From the NCBI GenBank assembly GCA_016786865.1, contig JAEUVE010000018.1, positions 304,166 to 368,165 of the forward strand: DNA of 64,000 nt, given 5' to 3'. The position numbers were made by a program, and so were the translations under genes. Of this stretch, positions 44,262 through 54,107 are shown piece by piece (within the stretch, counting starts at the first letter, position 1; the number at the start of each line of letters is the position of its first letter). The stretch comes from Sediminibacterium sp. (lineage in GTDB: Bacteria > Bacteroidota > Bacteroidia > Chitinophagales > Chitinophagaceae). The notes beneath the pieces are model-generated. The model saw only the letters and a list, made by a program, of their open reading frames with translations, was not told the DNA's origin and searched no databases.

Positions 44262-45479
44262 TTATTCTTCCAGTAAGGTAGTATCGGCCCGGCCGGTAAA
44301 AACCGAGCTCAGGTTCCCGGCTGTCCAGATGTTCCGGTTGAACTTATTTCCCAGGATAATTACGGTGGCCGTATCACTGATCAGGCGCCTGAAAACAGCA
44401 TTATTGCCATGCCACCATCCGTTGTGGTAAACAATGGGCGGATCCGGTTCCTTGATGTATAAGTGCCAGCCCAGCCCGTAATTCTTGTTTCCGCGGGTCT
44501 CATTGCTCAGTGGCTCGTAAGACATGGCCAGTGTTTCCGGCCGGATAAAGGTACCGCTGTACAGGGCTTTATCCCATTGCAGCAGGTCGCGCACGGTACT
44601 GTAAACATTCTTATCGCCATAAATACAATCCAGTTTTTCCAGCGGGAACGGTGCTTTGTTGTAATTATAAGAAGGAATGTAATTGCCGGTGTCTTTAATA
44701 CTGAACACATAACTGTCTTTCATACCCAACGGCGTAAAAACACTGTCTTTCATGTATTGCGGATAAGTAATCCCTGTGATTTTTTCAATCACCAGGGCCA
44801 GCAGGGCATAGTTGGTATTGTTGTAGCTGTATCGCCTGTTGGGATTGGATTCTACCGGCGGACGTCTTTCTACCAGAAAACGCAATACATCATAATTAGA
44901 ACTAAAACCGGTAAGCCGTACGGGATCTTTAATGATCACGGTATGCTTCACCCAGCGACCTCTTTTGTTCTTTTTCCTGGTAACATAGGAGCGTGTACCC
45001 GCCAGAAAATGGTCGTACTTGGGCAATCCGCTGCGATGAGACAGCAGATTCTTTATAGTAACTCCGGAATAGGGGAACCCCTGCAGGTATTTACTCACAG
45101 GGTCATCGAGCTCAATCTTTCCCTGCTCCATCAGGCGCAGGATGGTCATTGCTGTAAAGGTTTTGGATACGGAGGCTACATGAAAAGTGGAAGAAGCGGT
45201 GATCGGCTCCTGGGTTTTCAGGTTAATCGCTCCCCGGTAATCTTCAAATACAATCTCCCCGTTTTTCGCCAGCAGAATGGCTCCGTTGAAACCGGTTCTC
45301 AGGAGTTGCTTTTCGTACAGAGGTTGTATCAGACTCGCGTAGTATTCTTTCGCTTTATTAGACAGGGGGGTAAAATGCACTGCTTCTTTATGCGCCAATA
45401 CCTCCTCCTTTTTTTCGGAAGAAGTGCCGCAGGCCATAACTAAAAAAGAAAGTACAGGAATAATCATTAATCGGTGCAT
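44262..45479 (-). CDS. Class C beta-lactamase-like serine hydrolase lipoprotein
   Basis: A 405-aa exported serine hydrolase of the beta-lactamase/penicillin-binding (class C, S12) group. The lipoprotein signal ends LSFLVMAC (Cys 17). SxxK is SVSK (S103, K106) in FHVASVSKTFTAMTIL, the YxN motif is in RYSYNNTNYALL, and a YGLGWHLYI plus YHNGWWHGNNAVF stretch sits where the KTG-type HxG motif occurs. Such proteins are often D-aminopeptidases or esterases rather than true lactamases. The open frame extends to 46007 but the part before 45479 overlaps serA on the other strand and has no signal, so it was excluded. Confidence 0.82.
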   Translation of the reverse strand: MHRLMIIPVLSFLVMACGTSSEKKEEVLAHKEAVHFTPLSNKAKEYYASLIQPLYEKQLLRTGFNGAILLAKNGEIVFEDYRGAINLKTQEPITASSTFHVASVSKTFTAMTILRLMEQGKIELDDPVSKYLQGFPYSGVTIKNLLSHRSGLPKYDHFLAGTRSYVTRKKNKRGRWVKHTVIIKDPVRLTGFSSNYDVLRFLVERRPPVESNPNRRYSYNNTNYALLALVIEKITGITYPQYMKDSVFTPLGMKDSYVFSIKDTGNYIPSYNYNKAPFPLEKLDCIYGDKNVYSTVRDLLQWDKALYSGTFIRPETLAMSYEPLSNETRGNKNYGLGWHLYIKEPDPPIVYHNGWWHGNNAVFRRLISDTATVIILGNKFNRNIWTAGNLSSVFTGRADTTLLEE

Positions 45480-45580
45480 TAATTTTTTCTTACATGGGTC
45501 AGTATGCAAATATAAAACGGATGTAACAGAAGCCAAGGTACGTGGAAAACTATCAACCATGCACTTATATAATAAACAGT

Positions 45581-45588
45581 TAAATTTG
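45581..45588 (+). promoter_or_regulatory. Perfect TAnnTTTG box at the serA start
   Basis: TAAATTTG at 45581-45588 ends 5 bp before the serA ATG at 45594. The predicted transcript starts about two bases before the ATG, i.e. practically leaderless. Confidence 0.5.
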
Positions 45589-45593
45589 CGCAT

Positions 45594-46832
45594 ATGAGCA
45601 TCAAGGAAATCACCAGCTATCCCAAAGAACGGATCAACATTCTTTTTCTGGAAAATATCAGCGACCGCGCAGTACAACAGTTTAAACAAAATGGTTACGC
45701 AAATATCCGGAAACTCAGCGGTGCGCTGAGTGAGGAAGAACTGGTCAAAGCTGTGAAGGATGTGCACCTCATTGGCATCCGATCCAAAACCAAGATTACA
45801 CAGAAAGTACTGAACGCAGCACCCAAACTGCAGGCCATCGGCTGTTTCTGCATTGGTGTGAACCAGGTAGATCTCAAAGCTGCCACCGATGCGGGTGTAG
45901 TGGTATTCAATGCGCCATACAGCAATACCAGGAGTGTAGCCGAACTGGTGATCGGCGCCAGCATCATGCTGATTCGTAAAATCATCGATAAAAACAACGC
46001 AGCCCACGAAGGTACCTGGATGAAAGATGCCAAAGGCTCTTATGAATTAAGAGGAAAAACACTGGGCATCATCGGCTACGGAAACATTGGATCCCAGGTA
46101 AGTGTACTGGCAGAAGCCCTGGGTATGAAAGTGCTGTTTTATGATACCGAAACCAAACTGCCACTGGGCAATGCCCGTTCTGCCAAGAACATGAAAGAGG
46201 TGCTGTCTCAGGCAGACATCGTTTCGCTGCATGTACCGGAAACTGCACAGACCAAAAATATGCTCAACAAAGCAATGATCAGGAGCATGAAGAGCGGTGC
46301 CATTCTGATCAACTACGCAAGGGGAGAAGTGGTAGACCTAAAGGCACTTGCTGCAGCCCTCACAGAAGGACGCCTCAGCGGTGCGGCTATCGATGTATTT
46401 CCCTGGGAGCCGGAAAAAAACGGAGATCATTTTGAAACACCTTTACAGGGACTGAAGAATGTTTTATTAACCCCGCATATAGGCGGTTCGACGGAGGAAG
46501 CACAGCAAAACATTGGAGAAGATGTAAGCATTAAATTGTTCCAATACCTCGAGAGAGGCATTACCAACGGATCACATACCGTGCCTGCCATTGGATTGCC
46601 GCCGATTGAAGGGGCTCACCGGATTCTGCACATTCACCGGAATGTACCGGGTGTATTGAGTGCCATCAACACGGCTTTGTCTAAAAACAACATCAATATA
46701 CTCGGACAATACCTGTCTACCAACAGCCAGATCGGTTATGTGGTACTGGATGTAGATAAGAAACTGTCTAAGCAGGCAGTAGAACTGCTGAAGGATATCA
46801 AGCAGACCATCAAGGTACGATTGCTGTATTAA
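45594..46832 (+). CDS. serA: D-3-phosphoglycerate dehydrogenase with ACT domain
   Basis: SerA oxidises 3-phosphoglycerate to 3-phosphohydroxypyruvate, the first step of serine synthesis. The 412-aa protein matches the E. coli form (410 aa). The NAD-binding motif is LGIIGYGNIGSQV, the substrate-side segment is IGCFCIGVNQVDLKAA, and the catalytic Arg, Glu and His lie in INYARGEVVD, in the helix that follows, and in LLTPHIGGSTEEAQ. The last 80 residues form an ACT domain (ILHIHRNVPGVLSAINTALSKNNINI) that in E. coli binds serine for feedback inhibition. It is a single gene with an apparently leaderless promoter. Confidence 0.96.
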   Translation: MSIKEITSYPKERINILFLENISDRAVQQFKQNGYANIRKLSGALSEEELVKAVKDVHLIGIRSKTKITQKVLNAAPKLQAIGCFCIGVNQVDLKAATDAGVVVFNAPYSNTRSVAELVIGASIMLIRKIIDKNNAAHEGTWMKDAKGSYELRGKTLGIIGYGNIGSQVSVLAEALGMKVLFYDTETKLPLGNARSAKNMKEVLSQADIVSLHVPETAQTKNMLNKAMIRSMKSGAILINYARGEVVDLKALAAALTEGRLSGAAIDVFPWEPEKNGDHFETPLQGLKNVLLTPHIGGSTEEAQQNIGEDVSIKLFQYLERGITNGSHTVPAIGLPPIEGAHRILHIHRNVPGVLSAINTALSKNNINILGQYLSTNSQIGYVVLDVDKKLSKQAVELLKDIKQTIKVRLLY

Positions 46833-46852
46833 AGTAAAATTACAGGTAGCGA

Positions 46853-47584
46853 CTATAAAGCAATGATTTGCTGAATAGCCCTGATTTCAGCTGCATCCAC
46901 AAAGTCATTATCAAAATCCTCCGGCATCTTCGGATTCCTAAACTGTGTTGCCGAAGGTATGCGGATCCGGGCCGAAGTATGTACTTCCGTTACTCCGGTT
47001 TGTGCAATAATGTCTGCCACATTGGAACTGTTCAGCCCGCTGCCCGGCATAATGATGATCCTGCCATCCGCCTGATCCACCAGTTGTTTTACCAGATCAA
47101 GTCCATTGGTCACTTTGGGTTCCTGACCGCTGGTAAGAATGCGGTTGCATCCACAGGCAATAATGGTTTCCAGCGCTTGCACTGGTTGGGAACAACGATC
47201 AAAAGCCCGGTGAAAAGTAACCTCCATCGGATAGGCCGCTTCCACCAGTCTTGCAGTGTTTTCGCGATCTATTGTTCCATCCTGGTTGAGCAATCCAAAA
47301 ACCACCCCTTCAAAACCCAATTCTTTGCAGAGCAGTATGTCTCTTCTGATGATGTCTATTTCATCCGCAGAATGAACATAATCTCCGCCCCGCGGACGAA
47401 TCATCGGAAACACCGGAATATGAATCTTTTCCCGGATGATTCTGAGATAACCATAAGAGGGCGTTGTACCACCATTTGCATAGTTCTCGCAGAGTTCAAT
47501 CCGGTTGGCACCGGCTGCTTCGGCAGCAATGGCCGTGGCCACATTAAAAACACAGATCTCCAGCAAACGATTCAAAGACATCAT
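46853..47584 (-). CDS. cutC: CutC family protein
   Basis: A 243-aa TIM-barrel protein of the CutC family. The N-terminus LLEICVFNVATAIAAEAAGANRIELCENYANGGTTPS is the hallmark, followed by IHIPVFPMIRPRGGDYVHS, GFEVVFGLL-type strands, VTFHRAFDRC, and ILTSGQEPKVTNGLDLV. CutC was named for copper tolerance in E. coli, but its barrel fold and conserved pocket suggest an enzyme, and its real role is uncertain. Here its ATG overlaps the stop codon of the glycosylasparaginase gene (TAATG), so the two are coupled, which hints at a part in sugar or amino-sugar metabolism rather than in copper handling. Confidence 0.92.
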   Translation of the reverse strand: MMSLNRLLEICVFNVATAIAAEAAGANRIELCENYANGGTTPSYGYLRIIREKIHIPVFPMIRPRGGDYVHSADEIDIIRRDILLCKELGFEGVVFGLLNQDGTIDRENTARLVEAAYPMEVTFHRAFDRCSQPVQALETIIACGCNRILTSGQEPKVTNGLDLVKQLVDQADGRIIIMPGSGLNSSNVADIIAQTGVTEVHTSARIRIPSATQFRNPKMPEDFDNDFVDAAEIRAIQQIIAL

Positions 47585-48597
47585 TATATCAGGTATTTAG
47601 ATTCGATCAATTTATTCTGATTATCAGCAGTGCATACTGCGTAATTAAATCCTTTTTGTAAACAGTAAGCGCCATGCTCACCGTGCTTGTTGAGTGCAAT
47701 GAATGCTACCTGAATTTCACGGGCCTGTTTACCCTTGATTTTAAGCAAGCGCTCCATCACTTTTTTGCAGGCCTGTTCGGGTGAATAACCCTGACGCATC
47801 ATTTCAATAACCGCATGCGTTCCACCAATCCGGATCACGTCTTCGCCCTGGCCGGTAGCTACTGCAGCTCCTACTTCATTGTCTACAAATAAACCGGCGC
47901 CAATGATAGGGGAGTCGCCAACCCTTCCGCGCATTTTAAACCCCTGACCGCTGGTGGTACAGCTTCCGCTGAGATTGCCGGATGCATCCAATGCAACCAT
48001 CCCGATGGTATCGTGGTTCCAGGAACCGTCCGATAAACGGGCCGGAGCAAATGCAGTTTGTTGCTTTTTATTTTCGATATTGATGACTGGCTTGTACTCG
48101 GATTTTTCCAGCCATTTTTTGTATTCCGCTTCCGCATCTTTGGAGAGACCTTCTTTTTCCAACACAAATCCCTGGGAAAGGGCAAACTGCTGGGCACCTT
48201 CACCCACCAACATCACATGCGGAGTGTTTTCCATCACTTTCCGGGCCACCTGAATCGGGTGTTTGATGCGCTCCAGGAAAGCAACTGAACCACAATTAGC
48301 ATGTTCATCCATGATGCTGGCATCCAGGGTAACATACCCGTCTCTGTCGGGATTGGCGCCCAATCCTACGCAGCAATTTTGGGAAGACTCGGTGACCATG
48401 ACGCCCTGTTCCACTGCATCCAGCGCCCTGCCTTTGTTTCGAAGTACCTTCCATGCAGCCTGGTTAGCCTCAATACCGGCATCCCAGGTAGCAATAACAA
48501 TAGGCTTCTTGCCTGCAGCGGCTGGCCGGAATCCGGAAAATCCGGCGGCGGTTAAACCCAATGAACTTAATTGTAAAAATTTCCGTCTGTTAAACAT
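47584..48597 (-). CDS. Exported N(4)-(beta-N-acetylglucosaminyl)-L-asparaginase (glycosylasparaginase)
   Basis: This Ntn-hydrolase cleaves the GlcNAc-Asn bond left after N-glycoprotein breakdown. The 337-aa protein begins with a twin-arginine-like signal (MFNRRKFLQLSSLGLTAAGFSGF). The autocatalytic cleavage site and nucleophile Thr lie in NHDTIGMVALDASGN, followed by CTTSGQGFKMRGRVGDSPIIGAG, which is the family signature. The alpha-chain part includes KPIVIATWDAGIEANQAAWKVL and GLGANPDRDGYVTLDASIMD. The open frame reaches 48747, but that portion overlaps the divergent kinase; ATG 48597 gives the signal and was chosen. Confidence 0.93.
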   Translation of the reverse strand: MFNRRKFLQLSSLGLTAAGFSGFRPAAAGKKPIVIATWDAGIEANQAAWKVLRNKGRALDAVEQGVMVTESSQNCCVGLGANPDRDGYVTLDASIMDEHANCGSVAFLERIKHPIQVARKVMENTPHVMLVGEGAQQFALSQGFVLEKEGLSKDAEAEYKKWLEKSEYKPVINIENKKQQTAFAPARLSDGSWNHDTIGMVALDASGNLSGSCTTSGQGFKMRGRVGDSPIIGAGLFVDNEVGAAVATGQGEDVIRIGGTHAVIEMMRQGYSPEQACKKVMERLLKIKGKQAREIQVAFIALNKHGEHGAYCLQKGFNYAVCTADNQNKLIESKYLI

Positions 48598-48681
48598 CAG
48601 GGGGGCTTTACTGGATGATTGAATAGGGCTAATATATTCCAAAATAACCACTTTGAACCGATCAATCTTAAAACCGCATTG

Positions 48682-48689
48682 TATATTTA
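48682..48689 (+). promoter_or_regulatory. TAnnTTTG-like box at the NahK-like gene start
   Basis: TATATTTA at 48682-48689 (one mismatch) ends 3 bp before the ATG at 48693, so the transcript would begin at or next to the start codon. Confidence 0.35.
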
Positions 48690-48692
48690 AGT

Positions 48693-49721
48693 ATGGAGAA
48701 TGCTGCAGGCAAAGAAATACTTGCATCCTTTGGATGGGACAACGCAACCCTCAACACCATTACCAGCGGATTAATCAACCATACCTGGAAACTGCATACT
48801 GATTCAGGAGATTATATATTGCAACGAATCAATACGACTGTTTTCAAGCGGCCAGACCTGATTGATGAGAACCTTAACCGTATTGCATCCTGGCTTAAAG
48901 TGCATGCACCAGGTTATCTGTTTACTGCACCGGTAAAAAACAAGGAGGGCCTCAGTTTAATTCAAGTGGAAGGTGCAGCTTACCGCGCATTTGAATTTCA
49001 GCAGCACACGCATACCATTGCAGTTGTGGCCGATGCGAAAGAAGCATTTGAGGCTGCAAAACAGTTTGCCTTGTTCACCCAACAACTGGAAGAATTTCCG
49101 GCAGATCAGCTGCACATAACCTTACCGGATTTCCATAACCTTGCATTGCGGTTTAACCAATTTGAAACAGCGCTGCGCAACAACAACGAAGAACGTTTTG
49201 TAAATGCTGCTGCCACTGCACACACATTGTACCAAATGAAAGCAATTGTAAGCCGTTACAACCAGTATATAGCGCATCCGGATGCCCGAAAAAGAGTGAT
49301 GCACCACGATACTAAAATCAGCAATGTATTGTTCAACGATGCCGGCAGGGGAGTATGCGTGATCGATCTGGATACGGTTATGCCAGGCTATCTGTTCAGT
49401 GATCCGGGAGACATGTTCCGAACCTATTTGCCGCCCGTATCGGAAGAAGAGACGGATCTGGATCGGATCCACATCCGCAAACCGGTACTAGAAGCCATTG
49501 AAGCAGGCTATCTGGATACACTTAAACACCAGTTGAGCTCATTCGAATCAGCTAATTTCTATTTATCCGGCGAAATACTGATCTATATGCAGGCTTTACG
49601 ATTCCTCACAGATTACCTCGAAAACGACCGGTATTATGGAGAAAAATACCCCGACCAGAACCTGGTCAGGGCAAAAAATCAGTTGCGCTTGCTGGAATTA
49701 TACCGGGAAACAATTCGCTGA
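48693..49721 (+). CDS. APH-fold sugar kinase, N-acetylhexosamine 1-kinase (NahK)-like
   Basis: A 342-aa kinase of the aminoglycoside phosphotransferase/choline kinase fold. The N-terminal ITSGLINHTWKLHTDSGDYILQRIN is the nucleotide-binding part; the catalytic motif MHHDTKISNVLFND has D206 as the base; the metal-binding motif is CVIDLDTVMPGYLFSDPGD. The DTKxxNV and CVIDLDTVMPG combination is like bifidobacterial NahK, which phosphorylates GlcNAc and GalNAc at C1. Neighbouring glycosylasparaginase and GH109 genes would release exactly those sugars. Homoserine or other small-molecule kinase roles are not excluded. It diverges from the glycosylasparaginase gene. Confidence 0.78.
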   Translation: MENAAGKEILASFGWDNATLNTITSGLINHTWKLHTDSGDYILQRINTTVFKRPDLIDENLNRIASWLKVHAPGYLFTAPVKNKEGLSLIQVEGAAYRAFEFQQHTHTIAVVADAKEAFEAAKQFALFTQQLEEFPADQLHITLPDFHNLALRFNQFETALRNNNEERFVNAAATAHTLYQMKAIVSRYNQYIAHPDARKRVMHHDTKISNVLFNDAGRGVCVIDLDTVMPGYLFSDPGDMFRTYLPPVSEEETDLDRIHIRKPVLEAIEAGYLDTLKHQLSSFESANFYLSGEILIYMQALRFLTDYLENDRYYGEKYPDQNLVRAKNQLRLLELYRETIR

Positions 49722-49735
49722 TTCCGCGCTGTATC

Positions 49736-51154
<1,419 letters not shown>

Positions 51155-51306
51155 TTATCAGCTATGAATATACTGATTATCAGTAAGCTGTATTGAGTTT
51201 TAGCATCAGGTTACTTGTATTTTAAATATACCTAATTTTCCTATAATTAATATTATGTTAAACGGCACGTAGTGTAAATAATGTTCATAATGGCTCCTTC
51301 CTACAC

Positions 51307-51321
51307 ATCAAGTTTCTTGAT
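51307..51321. repeat. Inverted repeat before the recombinase trio
   Basis: ATCAAG (51307-51312) and CTTGAT (51316-51321) are separated by TTT, 30 bp before the first recombinase gene. It could be an operator or part of a recombination core; nothing proves either. The rest of 51137-51350 is AT-rich and shows no gene. Confidence 0.3.
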
Positions 51322-51350
51322 AGTCGTTTATATAGGTAACTTGTTTAGCA

Positions 51351-52562
51351 GTGGTTAAACAAATCAAATTATCCAATAACAAAAGACTGCCTGTAATTTA
51401 CCGGAATGATTGCGATTTCGTTCCCATTTTGCAACCATTAGTTTATACGGTTCTCAAGTTGAAGAATAAGGCTTTTGAAACAATCACTAAACAGCTGCAG
51501 GTTATTGATTTTTTGTACCAATATTTCGCTGAAAACAATCATGATCTAGATGAATTGATTATCAATGGTGATTATCACAAAATATTTGACCATCTAAATC
51601 CCTTCCTAAACCTTTATTTACACTCAAAAGCTGAACAAAAGTCAAGAAACTTGAGTCGTGCCCAACTGAATTTCAAAGCAATGGCCGTTAAGTCGTATTT
51701 AGTTTGGTGTCTTTCAAGGCATGTTGATTCCTATTCGGATGAAGCAAAAAAAAGTCGAATAACTAGCTGTTTTAAGACCCGGCTTAGCGCCTTCTTTGAA
51801 ACGTACACGCTTCCCGGGGAAACTGGCAAAAAAGTCTACAGGAGCCTGTCAAATCAGGACTTTACCAAGCTATTAGAAATAATCGAACCCAAGTCCGTCA
51901 ACAATCCCTTTCAGCAAACGGAACAAACAAGAAACTATCTTATTTTCCATTTACTTCTTCATACTGGCATTAGACTTGGAGAGCTTCTTTTATTGCGTTC
52001 TTCAAGCATTAAAGAAATAAATTCCCACTACTACATTTCGATTTGCCAAATAAACGAGCTTGATGATTCCAGGAACAGACCTCCCTCGATTAAGAATCGT
52101 CAGAGCGAAAGGATTGTTTCAATTGGTGAGGATACTTATGAACTATGCCAACATTACATCATGAATAATCGTAGACCAAAAAAGAACGGGAAAAAGGCAA
52201 AGCTGGAACATGGTTTTCTCCTAACCAGTGAACTCGGCAAACCCCTTTCTCAGAGTACAATAGCTTACATATTTCGAAAGATAGACGGCCTTCGTAATAC
52301 TGGCATTGGACTGTCAAAAAGAATTAGTCCTCATGTGCTTCGTCACACATTCTGTGATCGATTCTTAAAATTCTTAATTGAAGAGCGCGGGGTCGATATG
52401 GAAAGAGCTAAGGATGAACTTCGATCAGTTTGTGGGTGGACAACCAATTCGAATATGCCCCTTCACTACGCTGCTAAATACATCAATGAAAAAGCGAACG
52501 AACATAATTTAGAACGGATTCAATCAAGCAAAAAACGCCATGCAGAAAGCATTAAGAGATAA
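51351..52562 (+). CDS. Tyrosine recombinase 1 of the trio
   Basis: A 403-aa tyrosine-type site-specific recombinase. The catalytic residues are visible: Arg 208 in HTGIRLGELLLLR, H328 and R331 in SPHVLRHTFCDRF, and nucleophile Tyr 373 in MPLHYAAKYI. The first 200 residues hold the helical core-binding (SAM-like) domain with the segment ALEKSKNLSRAQ-type basic patches. The start is GTG 51351, as no ATG lies nearby that keeps the N-terminal domain. It is the first gene of the module and overlaps recombinase 2 by 23 bp. The closest named analogue is TnpA of Tn554, but without alignment this is only a class-level match. Confidence 0.88.
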   Translation: MVKQIKLSNNKRLPVIYRNDCDFVPILQPLVYTVLKLKNKAFETITKQLQVIDFLYQYFAENNHDLDELIINGDYHKIFDHLNPFLNLYLHSKAEQKSRNLSRAQLNFKAMAVKSYLVWCLSRHVDSYSDEAKKSRITSCFKTRLSAFFETYTLPGETGKKVYRSLSNQDFTKLLEIIEPKSVNNPFQQTEQTRNYLIFHLLLHTGIRLGELLLLRSSSIKEINSHYYISICQINELDDSRNRPPSIKNRQSERIVSIGEDTYELCQHYIMNNRRPKKNGKKAKLEHGFLLTSELGKPLSQSTIAYIFRKIDGLRNTGIGLSKRISPHVLRHTFCDRFLKFLIEERGVDMERAKDELRSVCGWTTNSNMPLHYAAKYINEKANEHNLERIQSSKKRHAESIKR

Positions 52563-54099
52563 ATCTAAAGGTATTAGAGAGTCGTTGTTTAGCGATTCTT
52601 CTGTTCAAAATATCTTTCATTTCCAAACGCCAGCTCGAATTGAAATTAAGTCAACGGTAAGCGGAGTGAAAAACTATTGCGTATTAACCGAGAATGAATG
52701 GCGATGGGTATATGGCGGTATCCCCTATGATATAAAGTGGGAAAATTATTCTTTTGACCTAAATCTAAAAAATATTCTGAAAGCTTTTCTTTACAGTAGA
52801 TTCCTTCGGTTATCTCCAAAAACTATCGGAGCTTGTGATTTGCGTTTTGTTAAGTTTTTAAGTCTGTCTGAATATGGGCATAAATTCCCATGGAAAAATG
52901 AGTTAGACATTCTGACTCTAACTACCGAAGTCATCCAATACGATGCTCACGCTATCTACGGGCTAAAGGCTTTTTATAGATTCGGAATTGCTAATCAAAT
53001 AACCGGCTTCGAAAATTCTTTTTCTTCAATTATTGAAGATTCAAAAGCGAACAATAAGCATAAGCAGTACTCAAAGGTTCTATTGAATGAAATAAATATG
53101 CTCAGTGCAGAAGACGAAAACCTACTTCTTGAAAAATTAAGTACACCAATCAATATTTCAAATTATATAGAGTTTCGAAATAATGTGATTTTTCATTTAG
53201 CATTCGAGTTAGCTCCACGTCCAATTCAAATTCATTCGCTTTCTATTGAAGATATGGATGAAGTCATTTCTGCCAGCACGAATGAAGACTATTTTTCGCT
53301 GTGGCTACCAATGGCAAAAAAAATCGGAACAAACAAAGTTGAAAAGCGAGTAAGGAAGATTACCAACCAATTGGGACAGAAAATTTCTACTCTTATTGAA
53401 GAAAACAAGCGTTTTTTTCTTAATACTCCCCTATCTCCAATTTTCATAAATCCAACTCGATTATCAAATGGGAAGAGCGCAGATCCACGATTAAATGTTC
53501 GGGAGATTTCTTCTATTATTCTTGAAGAAATGAAGCAATTAGGATTTGGCAAAGGAGACGGAGCAACTCTTCTACGGCATCACCTGGCACAATCTCTAGC
53601 AGACCAAGGAGCTTCAGCAGAAACTATAGCCGAGATCTTAGGGCACAATTCTACGGTGCCTGCGCGTGCATATATCGCAGCAACTCCGGCGATCGCTGAA
53701 ATTAAAACAAGAGCCCTCGGTAAGAATGAAACGTACTCAAACATTATGAAAATGCTTCTAACAGGTGATATAATTTCTAAAGCTGGCTCCATCAAAGAAC
53801 GTTGGGTTAAAGGGATGATTGGTAGTCAGTATATTGGTGGTATAGGAGTTTGCGGATTGAGCCCAGACACATCATGTCCTAAAAACCCAGTTTATGCTTG
53901 CTACACCTGCAAAAAGTTTCAGCCATTCCGAGAAGGGATTCACAACGAGGTCAAAGAACAACTTCAAAAACAAGTGCAATATTTTGTCGACATCGCCGAA
54001 AAGGGTATTGCACTGGATCATAATCGAACTGTATCTCAGCTAGAGAGAACTATTGAGGCGGTCGATGCGACAATAGACAGGATCAACTCAATTCAATAA
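52540..54099 (+). CDS. Tyrosine recombinase 2 of the trio (altered catalytic box)
   Basis: A 519-aa tyrosine recombinase. Arg 227 lies in ELAPRPIQIHSL, R346 in TLLRHHLAQSLADQG, the second-box GH at 368-369 in EILGHNSTVPARAYIAAT, and Tyr 378 in the same segment. The residue three before R346, normally His, is Thr 343, so the HxxR box is altered. The last 100 residues contain several cysteines (from C438: GVCGLSPDTSCPKNPVYACY) that may bind zinc, as in Tn554 TnpB-type proteins. It begins inside recombinase 1 and is followed after 8 bp by recombinase 3, so all are translated from one mRNA. Confidence 0.85.
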   Translation: MQKALRDKSKGIRESLFSDSSVQNIFHFQTPARIEIKSTVSGVKNYCVLTENEWRWVYGGIPYDIKWENYSFDLNLKNILKAFLYSRFLRLSPKTIGACDLRFVKFLSLSEYGHKFPWKNELDILTLTTEVIQYDAHAIYGLKAFYRFGIANQITGFENSFSSIIEDSKANNKHKQYSKVLLNEINMLSAEDENLLLEKLSTPINISNYIEFRNNVIFHLAFELAPRPIQIHSLSIEDMDEVISASTNEDYFSLWLPMAKKIGTNKVEKRVRKITNQLGQKISTLIEENKRFFLNTPLSPIFINPTRLSNGKSADPRLNVREISSIILEEMKQLGFGKGDGATLLRHHLAQSLADQGASAETIAEILGHNSTVPARAYIAATPAIAEIKTRALGKNETYSNIMKMLLTGDIISKAGSIKERWVKGMIGSQYIGGIGVCGLSPDTSCPKNPVYACYTCKKFQPFREGIHNEVKEQLQKQVQYFVDIAEKGIALDHNRTVSQLERTIEAVDATIDRINSIQ

Positions 54100-54107
54100 A
54101 TACCGCC

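Noticed and set aside
51307..51321. Inverted repeat as the element's attachment site
   Set aside because: No matching copy is visible at the right side of the window, so an att assignment cannot be supported.
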